Below are positions 37,795 to 50,177 of a stretch of DNA of 64,000 nucleotides, one piece after another. Both the position numbers and the translations under genes were made by a program. Below the pieces are notes generated by a model. The model did not search any database and was not told where the DNA came from. It worked only from the letters and a program-made list of their open reading frames with translations. This DNA is from Pleurotus djamor. Its lineage: Eukaryota; Basidiomycota; Agaricomycetes; Agaricales; Pleurotaceae. Each line of letters begins with the position of its first letter. The first letter of the stretch is position 1. Where the stretch lies: contig JAPEVF010000230.1 of NCBI GenBank assembly GCA_029747585.1, positions 1-64,000 of the forward strand, in the 5' to 3' direction.

Positions 37795-38192
37795 ATGTCC
37801 GCCGAACAAGCGAGTGTCCCTCAGCCTGGTAAGCCGATAACGAGGTGAAAATCAGTGCTAAGTCGACTACCACGTTTAGTTATTGCCCCGAATGAAAGTA
37901 ATCCAGTCGGTGTCGAGGAAATGCCGCCATATAGCGAGCAAGCTGCTCCAAGCCACGAAACGAGCGCGATGCCTACCAGTAAGTTTTGATTGACCAAAAC
38001 CTGATATATTGTTAACCATTCTGCGACCAGAGACGACGGATGTGGAAACTCCCAAGGCCACAAAGAAGTCGGTGATATCAACCATTCGTCAGAAGCTCTT
38101 GTCAGTTACATCCCACATCCCAATCGCATGTGCAGTTTACTGATCTTAACTTCGTCCACTTGGTTCCTAACAGGAAGTTGTTCCGCAAATGA
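37795..38192 (+). CDS. Small hypothetical protein, 73 aa
   Basis: Four exons with consensus splice sites (37795-37828, 37880-37978, 38031-38100, 38174-38192) join in frame. The product begins MSAEQASVPQP, is rich in Pro, Glu and Ala, has MPPYSEQ (a PPxY-type motif) and ends in a basic amphipathic stretch TIRQKLLKLFRK. If the last intron is not removed, it ends at 38142 with a hydrophobic tail instead. No homologous family recognised. Support comes from the upstream TATA box, phase agreement and splice consensus only. Confidence 0.45.
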
Positions 38193-39007
38193 TAGAATCA
38201 TGTTCTGCGTCCAGTGTCTAGACACTTTCACGACGTTACAGTACTTATATTTCACTCCTCCATTCAAACTTTTGGGAGATACCCAGCGGGCTGTGTCGGT
38301 TCAATGATAATAACATACCATTCCAAGTCGCGTGTCTTCATCTAAGGATAAACAATGTCCCCGCCTCTCACCCTCACCGAGCTCGAAGCATTCTGGAGTC
38401 TCCGGCCCACAAACCAGGTATATGACTTTGGTGACTTGTCTGAGTATGAATGGATCTTAGAGGTGAAGCCGTGGTTGGGGGCCGCTGAGCTAACATTACC
38501 ACCTTCGTTCCGTGGTCCTCGCAATGGTCCGCCGGGCTTGGTGTTGGTTTCGGAAGCTTAGGCCCTTAGGGCTCCAAAAGCGCCACAAGGTTGTTGCGGG
38601 TCGAAGACTCGAAGTATCGGATTTTTAAGATATAAAATGGATGACTGGGGACCAGAACACGCTATGCAATCCCCTTTCTCGATGGGCACTGTGACAGACA
38701 ATGGAGGTATGCCCGCAGCCTCTTCGCCCTAGTACATGTGCATGCTGCGTTGAACGAGGTTCATCACGAACACTAAACATCGTTCGCCCACGCACATTAC
38801 CATGGGAATGGAAGGGCTGGGGGCATCCGAAGAACTCGTTTCCGTGTCCAATATTTGCCTGGGTACGCTGGGTATTGGGCATAATGAAAGGGGTGTTGAG
38901 ACAACTCTTCATACACTCGACATGATTTCATCCCGCGGCACCAATCGAACCTAGAGTATGGTCGTCCTTCTAAACACGCCGCTTGAGCAACCTCTGTATC
39001 ATATAAC
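38193..39007. other. Intergenic; one weak 68-codon frame
   Basis: A plus frame at 38355-38561 (MSPPLTLTELEAFWSLRP) might be a tiny gene but has no independent support. Confidence 0.35.
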
Positions 39008-41841
39008 CTACGCCTCACGTCCAATCATTCCCGTCCAATCGAACTTATCATACTTCTTCTTGTACTGCGCCACACGTTCCTTATTACTCCGGAAGTCGAG
39101 CTTTCTGGGTCTCCGCCATTTTCGAGGCTCAACTTCAAGAACGTTTCCAATGATCTCGCCAGCGAAGTACCTGCAACGTTGTGAGAAGCTATTCAGACCA
39201 GATCGATGAATGAAAATATACCTTGGGAATTCTCCGCCGCCTTTCGCACCTTCGTCGAAGTCTTCCTCATCTTCGACGCCCTCGCCTGAGCCTTCGACGA
39301 CATGCCCGTACCCTTTCTCGCCTTTATAGTCGAACTGAACCATAAAGTAAGGGATATTTGGGACCATGGCACGTCGGAACCCTCCGGGACGAGCAGAAAA
39401 ATCAATGAGTTTCTTGTGCTGGGACCATTCCGCTTCTGACATCAGGATGGATTCCTAAAGGACAACATGAGGCTTCGGCCATTAAGCAAGATAGACGCAT
39501 AATATGAATACCTTAAAGTACCCAGGTATGAGGTCAAACTGAGCCCATGGGAGCGGTACACACTCGATGAAAGTATGTTTCTGATGTTTGAACGAAAGGA
39601 TGGTTTCATAGAAGACCACACCTTTATCCTCCTCGGAGAACATGCGCATCAGTGATTTCATGAAGTTCTAATGCCACGGCGGTGTGAGGACGAGGGAACT
39701 AACGAGAATCAATTGATACTCACGCGAACTTCGTCCCAAACATCGTCATCACCTTCGAGCATAGCCATGTGGTGTTGGATAGGGACGATGAGACAGTGTC
39801 CTGGGACCAGTTCTTCGTTTGTCGTACAGGATAGATACGCACGCGTGCCCATAGCTACGATGGGTGCTTTCGGAAGACTGTCATCTTCTCCAAAACAGAA
39901 TTGACACGAAGATAAAGCTTTCTGCGTGCGCTTGTAATCTAATCATAGGGACTCAGTGATGTTGAGTGCAATCAAAGAGGAACGGGCACACCGTGTATGG
40001 CGAACTGCCGCTTCATAGCGTCTGATCGCATCTTCTGACGACCTAGCTTCTCGGCGTTGTCGTCGATGTAGTCCAAGTTATTCTGCAAGAATATGAGCTC
40101 AAGAATGTGAGAAAGAAGCGAGCGTAGATACCTGAAAACCACCGTCAGTAGCGATAGCCCGCGCGAATTGTGCATTGAGGTTCTTCTGATCTGCCATTCC
40201 CGCTCCGAACTTTTCTTGGCGTAACATTTCACCGAGTGTTGTCGTATCGTCGTCCGCATTGTATCGGACAATATCACCCGTTTTAGGATCCCGTGTCTCT
40301 ACCTTCTCTTTTTTCTTCCTGTTCCCTGGTTGTCGCGGTTCCTCAGCTGCACCATGTCCAACATCATAGAGTCGACCACGTCCGTCTAAGGTGGGAAGCA
40401 CTTCAACTTTAGTGCGATTGCCCTCTCCATCTTCATTGATTCCCTGTGCCCGGTGAAGTTCAGCCTCGTATTCCTTCTCAAGACTCTCGGCGTCAGCAGA
40501 CCCCATGAGTTTCGCTCGAAGGACTTTGGCTTGTAGCCTATTTAGGGACGAAGGAGAGAGCGCACGACCCTTGCCTTTGCTTGGCTGGGATGGTGTCATT
40601 ACTGAGGGTATGGGCGTGTGTGATTGTGCGAGGGGGGAAGCGACTTGCGAAGGTCGTCGAAGAGAGTCCAGCCGTTTATTAGCCATTTGAGGCACCGGAG
40701 AAGGTGTTGAAGGGGCGCTATCCTCTCGACCACCTGGACGGCGGAACGACGAGCTTCGACTTGAGCTACCACTGGCGGCGACATCATTGAATAGGAATCC
40801 TCGTTCCCCGCGAGGGGCATCTTTCGATGCGGGTCCCCGACCTCTGTCCGCCTTTTTACCCGCCCGTTCATCAAGGACCTTACGTTCCTCTTTTGCCTCC
40901 TCGAATGCCTCGATTGAACCAAATCTGTAGACATTTCTTTAGTTAGTCAATCGATCTGCGAGAACCATATCCGACCTATCAATGGCAACTTGCTCTATGG
41001 GCAAGCCTTCCTCCTCAGCCGTCTCGAAGACACGCCGAAGGCGCATCATACGCCACTCGGAGCCAGGCCCTCCTGGCGTAACGGCTTTCTTGACTGGCGT
41101 CGCATTCTCATAGTCAACCTCCCCGCCCGTGGCGAGTTCACGGTTAAGCTCACGAGAGCTGATTGCAAGCTAGTTGAAGTAGGTATGAAATTAGTCGTGC
41201 ACTCAATATTTAAGGAGGGGGACAAACCTTGTCGGGGTCAGGACGTTGAGGGTTGGGTCTCTTGGGTTTTATGTCCGTTCCGAGGCTAGAGAAGAAGTCC
41301 ACACCTCCTCCAAGGGTTCTCTTCCCAGTTGAAGTCTCCCCGAATCCGTCTGTATACGCATCATCACCTTCAGGTCCCTCAGTAGGCACTAAGGTCGACG
41401 ATGATTGTTCGGGCATAAGCATCCAGTCATCCCTCTTCAATTTTAATTCGGTTGGTAAATTTGGCGGTAACGGGGGTGCGCCATCGTCTGCGCTGGCGGT
41501 CGAGGTAATCTTCAAAGATTTCGCAGTAGGAATATCGGTTGCTAGCGGCTGTTATAGCCATTTCTCAGGAAAACATGACAACATGGGATAAGATAACTTA
41601 CGTGCTCGCCGTCCATGTCGATGTTCTTTTCTACCCACATTTCCTCGTCGTCAGGATCATCGTCGACGACGCGCAATGCGGTTGCCTTAGACTCTTTATC
41701 CCGCTTCTTCTTCTTGTGCTTCCTACTCCCATCATCGTCTCTGTCCTTGTGGTGTCGCTTTTTGGAATGACGCTCCGGACTTCGTGCGTGTTTGGATTTG
41801 GACTTGGATATGACTTTTTCTCGAGGTGCTGAATCCGACAT
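39008..41841 (-). CDS. CWF19: Cwf19/CWF19L2 spliceosome-associated protein
   Basis: Late spliceosome and intron-lariat-debranching-associated factor (family knowledge). The minus-strand start is at 41839-41841 (MSDSAPREKV), followed by a basic Lys/Arg/His-rich region with SKHARSPERHSKKRHHKD. A middle part shows SWR-like GSEWRMMRLRRVFETAEEEG and GSIEAFEEAKEER. The conserved core has NADDDTTTLGEMLRQEKFG, then the CwfJ C-terminal domain 1 with CQFCF and the HIT-like PGHCLIVPIQHH, and domain 2 with ECVPLPWAQFDLIPGYFK and FAGEIIGNVLEVEPRKWR near the end. Several short introns (about 50 nt) split it; total length is about 800-850 aa. It is divergent from the gene at 42067, with a 225-nt shared promoter region. 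Confidence 0.92.
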
Positions 41842-42066
41842 GAAGTGCGTGATAAAGAGGTGGTAAAGTGTAAGACGAAGCAATAGGCCAGAAAGTTTGA
41901 CACAGGACGCCCCTTTCGCTCCCGTGATTCGCAAGACAGGGGCTTAATTCCCGTCTCACAGTCCCGATTCCTGCTTCTGACCACCGCGATGACCACGACT
42001 TCAAGGTCGACGCTCGCACCCTCGAACGTGGTTTTCTCACTGCACTCTCTCTAGGGCCGCCTACCA

Positions 42067-43508
42067 ATGAGTAGAATGACCGCTGGACTGCGTAAAATTC
42101 CTTCTGCAACGTTCAGCGTCCAGCGTCGATGTCTCCACAACGCAGGACTGAGAAGATCCTTCCTTTACGTCCCTTGCTCGTCGGATAGGATGTTGGAGAA
42201 ATCACTAAAAGTGAACTCGGACGTGGTCATCTATGATTTGGAAGACAGTGTGCCACCCTCTCCCGCAGACAAGGACGGTGCTAGGCTCCGGCTAAAGCAA
42301 TTTCTACAAGTGCGTATTCCGACATGTGAAGGCGTCAAGTCGAGAGCTCATTGAACTCATGTACTGCTTATGGCTAGAGACCGGACTTGCCTCCCCAAGC
42401 AAGAATTGCCGTCCGTGTGAACGACCTCACAACACCCTTCTTCGAGCGTGATGTTGCAGACATTGTACGCTTTGGAGCTGGGTCTTACAAAGCTGATACT
42501 TACTGTCCCGCGTTAAGCTATCAAACTCTGTTGTTGAATCCCTCGTACTCCCAAAAATCCATTCGGCCCAAGATCTTCACCATGTTTCCAGAGCCATCCA
42601 CACATTGGCTCGAGCGAGTCGGGAGCCTCCTCTCAAGATCATTCCGAGCATAGAGAGCGCAAGGGGACTCTGGAACATAGGCTCAATTGCTTCTTGGAAG
42701 TCTGAATATGCTCCGGAGAGTAGTGGCGTCATAAGTGCTCTTTTGGTGAGTTGGCGACTGCGGGGCCAGAAGATCGATAATTAATGTCCGTCGTGATTTT
42801 TAGTTCGCAGCAGAAGATTGTGAGTGATTTTCCGCAGTTTCAATACGCCGTCATGACTGATGAAACGGTAGATTGTGCGGATACATCTATTGTTCGCTCC
42901 CGGTCTCGACGAGAACTGTTGTTCACTCGTTCGCAGATCGTTGTTGCTGCACGCGCATTTGGCCTCGATGCGATTGACATGGTACGTTTCCCCTTCCGCT
43001 CATCTAGACTTCTTTGCTAAGCCAATTGACCAGGTCTGCGTCAATTACAAAGACCAAGATTACTTGAAAGAAGAGTGTCAGGATGGTCGAGACCTTGGAT
43101 TCACAGGCAAAGTATATCGTTTCCTCTTTCTCAGTGTCACGAAAAATGCACTTACACCTTGTAAAGCAAGCGATTCATCCGTCTCAGGTTGACATCATAC
43201 AGTCGACGTTTGTGCCAACGGATCAAGGTGACTCGTAGCCCTCTCCTTGGATAATCTCAGCTGACGCTGTAGGCAGAGGTTCTTCGTGCTGCTAAAATAG
43301 TCCGTTCAATGGAAGTGGCCCATGCGTCCCAGAAAGGAGCTGTTGGCCTGGAGGGGGAGATGATCGATGCACCCATGATCAAACAGGTGAGAGATAGGTT
43401 CATTTCTCTTTCTTCATCCCTTCTGACGCTGTTCAGGCTGAGAAAACACTTGCAATCGCACGGGAAGCTGGGTTGGAGATACCTGACGTATCCCATCTAG
43501 TCGGCTAG
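42067..43508 (+). CDS. Citrate lyase beta subunit-like protein (CLYBL family), 334 aa
   Basis: HpcH/HpaI-type TIM-barrel lyase. Mammalian CLYBL is a mitochondrial malyl/citramalyl-CoA lyase; the fungal substrate is not established. Nine exons: 42067-42309, 42378-42464, 42518-42745, 42804-42819, 42872-42981, 43034-43111, 43167-43227, 43277-43386, 43437-43508, joining to 335 codons. Landmarks: RRSFLYVPCSSDRML, VIYDLEDSVPPS, ARIAVRVND, LVLPKIHSAQDL, a metal-binding Glu in KIIPSIESARGLW, FAAEDYCAD and KQAIHPSQV. The N-terminal 30 residues (MSRMTAGLRKIPSATF..RRCLHNAG) are basic and hydroxylated with no acids, a good mitochondrial targeting peptide. Confidence 0.92.
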
Positions 43509-45284
43509 TCGATCCACCTATCGCCCCCCCTCTGTGTGCTCTGTGTCAGTCTATTGTTATGAATGTGAAATAGCAATGTTCGTTCGTCATTGGTCTTGCC
43601 ATGTTCCTAATCTGATTGATCGTTGATCGGGGACCTGTGCTATTCCCAGCGACATGGATTCATAAGAGATAATTTTGTTCAGTGTCCACAGGCTCATGAC
43701 CATGATGGCTTCTCCCGCGAAAGTAGCTACAGGAGTACTACGCTATTTTGAGCTCATACGATCTCGTGGTAGTACCATGTCATCGATATGCCTATTACGC
43801 CCTCGAGAAAGGTCTTGTCACCGTCAGAACCACGGTCCTAGTGAATTGTTTGTCAATGGCGGACGAAGTGAACGATAGGTGTAGTGCATAGAACATCACT
43901 GGAAAGCTTTGCGCAGAATGGACATGACGATGGTGACACACCAGTAAGGGAGTGAAGGTCAGGCGAGCTCAAAGCAACAACGGCGAACGAAATAATGGTT
44001 GGCCGCGTTTCCCTTCATTCCTATGTAATGTGCGCACAGCCTGGCGGCCCATCCAAATTGTGGAAGGTCGAGTTTGCATGCACATCCATAAGACGAGGAA
44101 AACGCGGACATCCACACTTATTCGCGGTTGCCAGAGCAAGTCATTGGCCGTGTACAGTGGGGAGTAGAGAAGGAGGAGTTGAGTTCTTGTTTTCAAGGTA
44201 GTCGAAAAGCGAAGGGTTTTATACTGTTGCTTGACAAATGGGCTTGCTTGAGTTGGGTGAGCGTTCTCATGAACTTTGGGGTTGCGAGCGGACAGGGTAT
44301 TGGACATGACGCCACCATGCGTCGAGTTGAGGCACTTTCTTGAACCCCTCTAAAGCACCCTTCAGGCTATCGATGAGCTATCTCTCGAATACTCAGGAGT
44401 ATGTACACCGAACAAGAAGTTGAGCTGTTGGCCGAGTGCTGCTTTCGTTTACGTCTAGGAATCAAGATGATCGATCATCGGAAATGCTCAGATCTCCTGT
44501 CTGATTGTCCCCCTGAAGAATTTGTGGACTCGGAAATCGATCCAGCCATGAAACCGCATGTTGGGTTTGTGGGTCGCCAGTGTATGCACTTGGGATGCTT
44601 CTCCCGCGAAGGTACACTCCCTTCCATTCTATTCTTAACGGGACTTCTCTTTACGTAGGAACACACTAGGCTGCCATACGTGTGTTGCAGAACCGAAGCG
44701 ACGATCAAAGACTCAAGAGCGATCATGCATCATGAATTAAATCAGCGCAGTAGAGCTGTCACACCTTCGCGGCAAGTCAGGTGCTTTGGCTAGGAAGGGG
44801 GATGCTGCTATGAGTGCTAATTACTATGAAGCTTTGCATGTTATGAAGATATCGACGGCTCCGTGGAAGGAATTGTGACACATCGCACAAAATTGAAGCG
44901 ATTATACTGACTTTTGGGCATACTGCTCGGACAAGCTTGAGCTGTTACATGATGGAACATAGAGTATTGACAGCTTAGGGATTGAAGAAGTGGGGTCTTT
45001 TTCGCACCCAGTTGAAATTCGGAGATATGTAGGTTGCGAAGAAGCCCCGTTAAGATATGTGCGAGCTTGTATTTATGAAATGCGTGTGGAGAGAGAGCGA
45101 AGTTAGAAGATGGCGTGACTCTAATGCACGATGGTCGACGGTCTTGCGACGGTCCCAACAGGGACGACGAGCATTCAGGAGGCTCCTGTAAATGCTCCTG
45201 AGCTTACTTAAATATTTGTTCGTGCTTGTTTTGAAGGAGGCTTCCTGACAGAGGCCGAATTTATGTCGATCGAAACCACAAAAA
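43509..45284. other. Gene-free 1.8 kb
   Basis: No gene, RNA or mobile element recognised on either strand. A short phrase GCTTCTCCCGCGAA occurs near 43705 and again near 44599, possibly a diverged repeat. Confidence 0.4.
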
Positions 45285-46667
45285 ATGGTGAGTTCGCTGC
45301 CTTGAAGTCTGAATTACGACTGACTTTATCCCTTCAAAGAGGCCGATTCTCCTCCAAGGTGAGGCTTAGCGCCTTGTACGATCTAACCACGGTCTCACAT
45401 CGATAGGCCACGAACGGTCGCTCACGCAAATCAAATTTAACAGAGAAGGGGATCTCCTGTTCTCCTGCTCGAAAGATCATGTCATTAACGTGTGGTTCTC
45501 ACATAACGGGGAGCGGCTAGGGACATACGACGGTCACAATGGAACGGTGTGGACGGTGGATGTTGATTGTGAGTCGATTGTCCGTCCTGATGAGTCGGAT
45601 TGAGACTAAATTCATCTAGCCGAGTCAAAATACATGATATCTGGTTCTGCCGATAACATGCTAAAACTGTGGGCTGTTTCGACGGGGAAGTGCCTGTACA
45701 CCTGGGAGTTCCCGACGGCAGTGAAGCGGGTAGCGTTCAGTGAAGACGATAGCCAGGTGGTTTGTATCACGGAGCAGAGAATGGGGTACCAGTGCACGAT
45801 TCGCGTGTTCAACATCAACCGGGAAGGGGACGGAAAAAAATCGTGAGCTCTCTGTCAAAACCNAATCGCACCCTCTTCACTGAAGGATATCCCTAGAATC
45901 AAAAGAGCCGGCGTATATGTTCAGTCCAATCGGCTCAAAAGCCACTGTGTGTGCTTTCACTCCCACACCCAATGTCGTCGTTACCGGCCACGAGTCCGGA
46001 AAAGTTGCCCTTTTTAATGTGAAGTCTGGTGAAGAAGTAGAGAGTAACGAACGCGCGCACATGGACGTTGTAACAGATCTCCAGCTCAGCAAAGATCGGT
46101 CGTACTTCATCACGTCTAGCAAAGACAAGACAGCACGGGTAGGGTTCAAACTTTATTTTCCCTGTAAAAATTGTTGAGAAGGCCTTCGAAAGATACATGA
46201 TATCAAAAACCTCATGGTCATCAAAACCTTCTCCACGGAAACGCCACTGAACAGTGCTGCTCTTGCACCAAACTTGCCCTACGTTCGTTACTATCTCGCA
46301 CCATCTTGCGCAAGTCTGACCGTGCTATCACAAATAGGTACTCCTTGGTGGTGGGCAGGAGGCTATGAGCGTGACCACCACCTCACTTCGGCAAGGAAAA
46401 TTTGAGACACGGTTCTGGCACAAGGTTTTCGAAGAAGAAGTGGGTCGTGTAAAAGGCCACTTTGGCCCTGTGAACACGTATGTGTTGAATCAATTTCATC
46501 TCAGCATCATCGAATCTGACCTGTTTATGCTCGTTTCCAGTATCGCTGTTCACCCTGCTGGGACGTCCTATGCATCAGGAGGAGAGGATGGGTTTGTGCG
46601 TGTACACCATTTTGACGAATCGTATTTTAAGGCCAAGCCCTACGGCGACCTCGAGATAGAAGATTGA
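45285..46667 (+). CDS. TIF34: Translation initiation factor eIF3 subunit i (TIF34), 338 aa
   Basis: WD40 beta-propeller of the eIF3 complex. Exons 45285-45287, 45340-45358, 45407-45568, 45620-45842, 45886-46138, 46193-46282, 46338-46477 and 46541-46667 join to 339 codons. The first coding exon is the ATG alone; the intron follows immediately and the next exon gives RPILLQ, reconstituting the conserved start [18 protein letters not shown] signatures: [34 protein letters not shown] and [14 protein letters not shown] near the end. Intron 4 contains an N (45863), and its acceptor (CTGAAG at 45885) was chosen because it keeps phase. Donor of intron 6 is GTTCGT. Confidence 0.93.
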
Positions 46668-47168
46668 TCTGCATGTCTTTGGTGTTGGTATTCTTGTATC
46701 GATTTATCCTTGCAAAAATCTCGCCTGTTTCGCCCTTCTTGGTGTTTTCAACGAACCAGGTCAACGCTGACATGGCTAATGTGATAATTGCTAATACTTA
46801 TAATAAATAAGGAGGTATTCTAGATGTTTAGGTGTATAGTCGACTTCAACAATGTCGAATAGATGCAGAAAAGAGGAAAGTACTAAAATCCAACCGAAAG
46901 GTCGATACTGCGAATAGGCTAGACGGATGAAGAGGTATCACAAAGGAAGGTACAGCCGTAAGACGCACACGGGCGACAACGTCAGAAAGAGGATACAGAG
47001 GTTAAAGTCAAGGTTACTAAACACTAAAAGAACAACAGAGCGAAAGTAAGTATGAGAAAAGGGTTTGTCCATTTGCTTCAAGAGGCCCAACAGTGGATCA
47101 ATACACCTGGTTTGAAACTAATCGGAATGAGTTACGTTTGCGGTCGTAGCAGGCAACGGGCTTACAGA
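46668..47168. other. Convergent 3' untranslated regions
   Basis: Between the stop codons of eIF3i and the minus-strand SH3 gene; no gene seen. Confidence 0.5.
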
Positions 47169-49307
47169 TTACAATGCAACAGCATAAGCACTTCCGGAGA
47201 TTCTGTTAGCGTCGAGGGTTTCTTGAGAGTCCATTCCGATATTCAAGCAAACGAGAGGGATCAACCCCGCCTCCCATTGCCCATCGATGCTGAATCTTTT
47301 TTCGACAAATGCCCACCCGTCATCGAACTCTTGCACGACGCGCACTTTATCACCAGGAAGAACACCAAGTTCGTCATCAAGGGTGGGGGTGAAATGTCTT
47401 TGTACGACTTCGAGATCGACGGTTTTGATAGATGATGTTTCGAGTTCGGCCGCAGAGAGGAAGGGATTGGGGAGAGCATTGGCTGAAGGGGGACGGAAGC
47501 GGCGGCTAGATGACCGCGACATGATGCTCATCGAACGAGAGAAGGCCGGACGAGAAATATTGGTATCGGCTGTCTGGGGTCTGAGTTTGGTGTTGACCAT
47601 TTTAGACAACGTAGGGCGGCGGGAGATGGCAGCATTGTCTGCAGTGGCAGGTCGGCCGAACATAGGGAGTGGCTGGGTCATCGTGGTGCGACGACTGAGA
47701 GAAGAGTTGGCGGTTCCAGGGCGGGAGGGAGGCTTGGGGAATGTGAATGATTCTGAAGGGGTGAAGGGGCGGACACAAATTTCTTCGAGTTCGTCGTCAT
47801 CCTCCGGACTAACAACAGTGACGTTAGGGTTAGCTTCGATGGGGGACAGAGACCGAAGAGCCATGGGGGGGCTATCGAACGACATGAGCACTGGACTTCC
47901 TTGCGTGCTCTCGTTGCCGTCTCTAATTTGGGCCATGGGAGGCGGGCTGATAGAAGGACTGGCAAAAGTATAGGGTAATTGAGGAGGAGTAGAAGGGTAT
48001 GATGATGGTGGGGAGTTCTCTTCACTCGCAGCGCCGATGTCGTTCGTGGCAAAGCTACTGCGAGCACTAGCAAATACACGCCCACTCTCCACCATGGTGA
48101 GATCACTTCGTTGTAGGGATTCGCTCCCGGAATCGCGTCGCATCCATCCAGCGCCCCAGAGAGCGCGACGCTGACGGCGGCGACTGATGTAACGACGTCG
48201 GACGAGGAAGATCAGGAGGAGGAGGAAAAATAACACGGCGATGCTGACTATAGCGGCGATACCACCAGAAGACAGACCACCAGAAGGGCTGTTCGAGCCG
48301 CTGTCGTTACTAGGAGTATTGTCAACGCCCGTATGTCCGCTGTTGGCATCGCCAGAAGTAACGCCACCGGATCCAGAAGTCACACCAGGGAGAGAGGCGG
48401 TGAGAGCTTGGGACCCTCCCGTAACAGAGTTGTCACTTGGGTCGGCAGCTGCGTTGGCGTTAGTGGGACCGCCGCTGTTAGAGGTCGATCCTTCACGGTT
48501 TCCAGACGTACTTCCACCCTGGGAGTTGGCCAAGTCCGTAGATCCAGTTCCGTCTGAGGCGTTAGATGAACTGCCAGTTTGGCCACCGCTGGTCGAGCCT
48601 TCGCTATTAGGTTGGGAAGCCTGCGAGCCCGAGTTGGTGGTGTCACTTGAACCACCGGAACCATTAGAACTCGAACCACCGTTATTCCCACTGTTGCTGC
48701 CATTCGCACCGCTATTGACAGTGCTTCCATCGTTGTTGTTCCCACTGTTGACGTTCCCGTCGTTCCCAGTGCTGCTCCCACCCGTGCCGTTGCTCGCATC
48801 GGTTCCAGCACCACTGCTGGAAGTCCCACCATTGGTCCCACTATTGGTGTTGCCGTTTCCGGCAGTATTACCGCCAGTGCTGCCACTGTTGGTCCCACCG
48901 TTAGTGCTTCCAGAGGAATTACCACTAGTGCTTCCACTGTTCGAGGTTCCGCCATTGTTGCCATCTGTAGTCCCACCGCCATTTCCTGTGTTGCCGCCGC
49001 TGCTGCTTCCGCCGTTGCTGCCGGTGTTTCCAGCACCGCTGCTTCCAGTAGATGTGGGTGTAGGCGATGGCGCTGGTGCAGGCGATGGTGATGGTGTCGT
49101 TGGGCTGTTACCGCCCAGGCCAAGACCGGAGAGAAGTGGGTTAACAACACCGTCGACAATTGGGTTAACGATTCCCTCTATTAAACTCCCTATCAAGCCT
49201 GGCTCGGGTGAGCGAACGACGAGTGGAGTGGGTGAGTCTACTGGGAGTCGGAGCTGGCGAAAATGGCCATGGGCGCGAGCGTGTTCGAGAGAACGTAGGT
49301 TATGCAT
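47169..49307 (-). CDS. Single-pass membrane protein with Ser/Gly/Asn-rich ectodomain and C-terminal SH3 domain, 712 aa
   Basis: The start chosen is the ATG at 49305-49307 (MHNLRSLEHA). Parts in order: about 90 residues with SPEPGLIGSLIEGIVNPIVDG, a Pro/Thr/Ser stretch, about 200 residues of Gly, Ser, Asn and Thr repeats, a membrane helix at about 347-369 (GIAAIVSIAVLFFLLLLIFL) with an RRRYISRRRQRR stop-transfer, a Ser/Pro-rich cytoplasmic part, and a C-terminal SH3 domain (about 630-690) with LDDELGVLPGDKV and GWAFVEK. I expect an outside-in topology at the plasma membrane with the SH3 inside. This design resembles fungal membrane sensor or adaptor proteins, but I do not assign a named orthologue. 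No signal peptide is visible; an upstream exon may be missing. Confidence 0.75.
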   Translation of the reverse strand: MHNLRSLEHARAHGHFRQLRLPVDSPTPLVVRSPEPGLIGSLIEGIVNPIVDGVVNPLLSGLGLGGNSPTTPSPSPAPAPSPTPTSTGSSGAGNTGSNGGSSSGGNTGNGGGTTDGNNGGTSNSGSTSGNSSGSTNGGTNSGSTGGNTAGNGNTNSGTNGGTSSSGAGTDASNGTGGSSTGNDGNVNSGNNNDGSTVNSGANGSNSGNNGGSSSNGSGGSSDTTNSGSQASQPNSEGSTSGGQTGSSSNASDGTGSTDLANSQGGSTSGNREGSTSNSGGPTNANAAADPSDNSVTGGSQALTASLPGVTSGSGGVTSGDANSGHTGVDNTPSNDSGSNSPSGGLSSGGIAAIVSIAVLFFLLLLIFLVRRRYISRRRQRRALWGAGWMRRDSGSESLQRSDLTMVESGRVFASARSSFATNDIGAASEENSPPSSYPSTPPQLPYTFASPSISPPPMAQIRDGNESTQGSPVLMSFDSPPMALRSLSPIEANPNVTVVSPEDDDELEEICVRPFTPSESFTFPKPPSRPGTANSSLSRRTTMTQPLPMFGRPATADNAAISRRPTLSKMVNTKLRPQTADTNISRPAFSRSMSIMSRSSSRRFRPPSANALPNPFLSAAELETSSIKTVDLEVVQRHFTPTLDDELGVLPGDKVRVVQEFDDGWAFVEKRFSIDGQWEAGLIPLVCLNIGMDSQETLDANRISGSAYAVAL

Positions 49308-50177
49308 TCCGTAGGACGAAGAAGTGTCTGAAAAAATGGAGCCTCGGAACCGAAGAAAATTGTAAGGACTGTTTTGAGTTGTGAATGTGAAGGAGGGTGA
49401 CTGCTTGAAAGAATGGAAGAATCCTAGCCCGAAGCGGAGGAGGGGGAGGAGGATCCAAGCTCTCAATAAGACTTCGTCGTCGAGCAAGGAGGACACTGAG
49501 AGAAGAAGAAAAAGATATCCCAGCTGTTTTTGGGGGAGCACAATATCTCAAGACCCTGTGCAGGGAATATCAACACGCCCCCGATCTGATTCTGGTGTTA
49601 CCAAAAGAAGGATCAGAAATAATAATCACCAATATGGTATAGTCTGATCACTCCGCTTGGCGAGTCCGAGGCTTCGATCTCATGAAGTCTCCCTCGTGGA
49701 GCCGAAGAGTCAATGTTCGTCGTTAGCCGGTTCGTTCTAGTGCACCCCACGATTCTCTCTTCAAACTACGTCCGAAAGCATTTTCCGACCAGCAATTCAT
49801 ACTGGAATCCTCAATATTTTGCGGCTTCGCTGACCTTGTTTTTTCAATGTTTGACTGAAAGAATGATGACAATTATGACATACCAGGCACAGACAGGGAT
49901 TGCTGGCCCTGACGTCAGTTCTTCAGTCTCTTCAAGACCCCTTCAAGCGGCAGTGACAGACGGAGAAAGCAATCCTAGCTATGTCTGCCTTGGAGATATT
50001 GAAATTTTGGTCTCCGATTGTTGTGACGAAGACAAGGATCAACGAAAGCGAAGAGAACGATGTAGTTCAGAGATTTCGGTGCACGGCCTCGACACTTGGA
50101 CAGGCACACCCTAACGACGGACGTAGTTAGATAATTTGTTCGATGTACATTGTCTGTTCGATTTCGATCGGCGACGC
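49308..50177. other. Intergenic, nothing recognised
   Basis: A plus frame at 49713-50114 lacks domain support. Confidence 0.4.

Noticed and set aside
44841..45158. Minus-strand frame of 105 codons
   Set aside because: No domain or supporting signals in an otherwise gene-free stretch.
48241..49314. Long plus-strand open frame of 357 codons rich in Pro and Leu
   Set aside because: It is the antisense of the Gly/Ser/Asn repeat of the minus-strand membrane SH3 gene; repetitive codons keep the opposite strand open.
49713..50114. Plus-strand frame of 133 codons
   Set aside because: No domain, no promoter or splice signals, odd composition.
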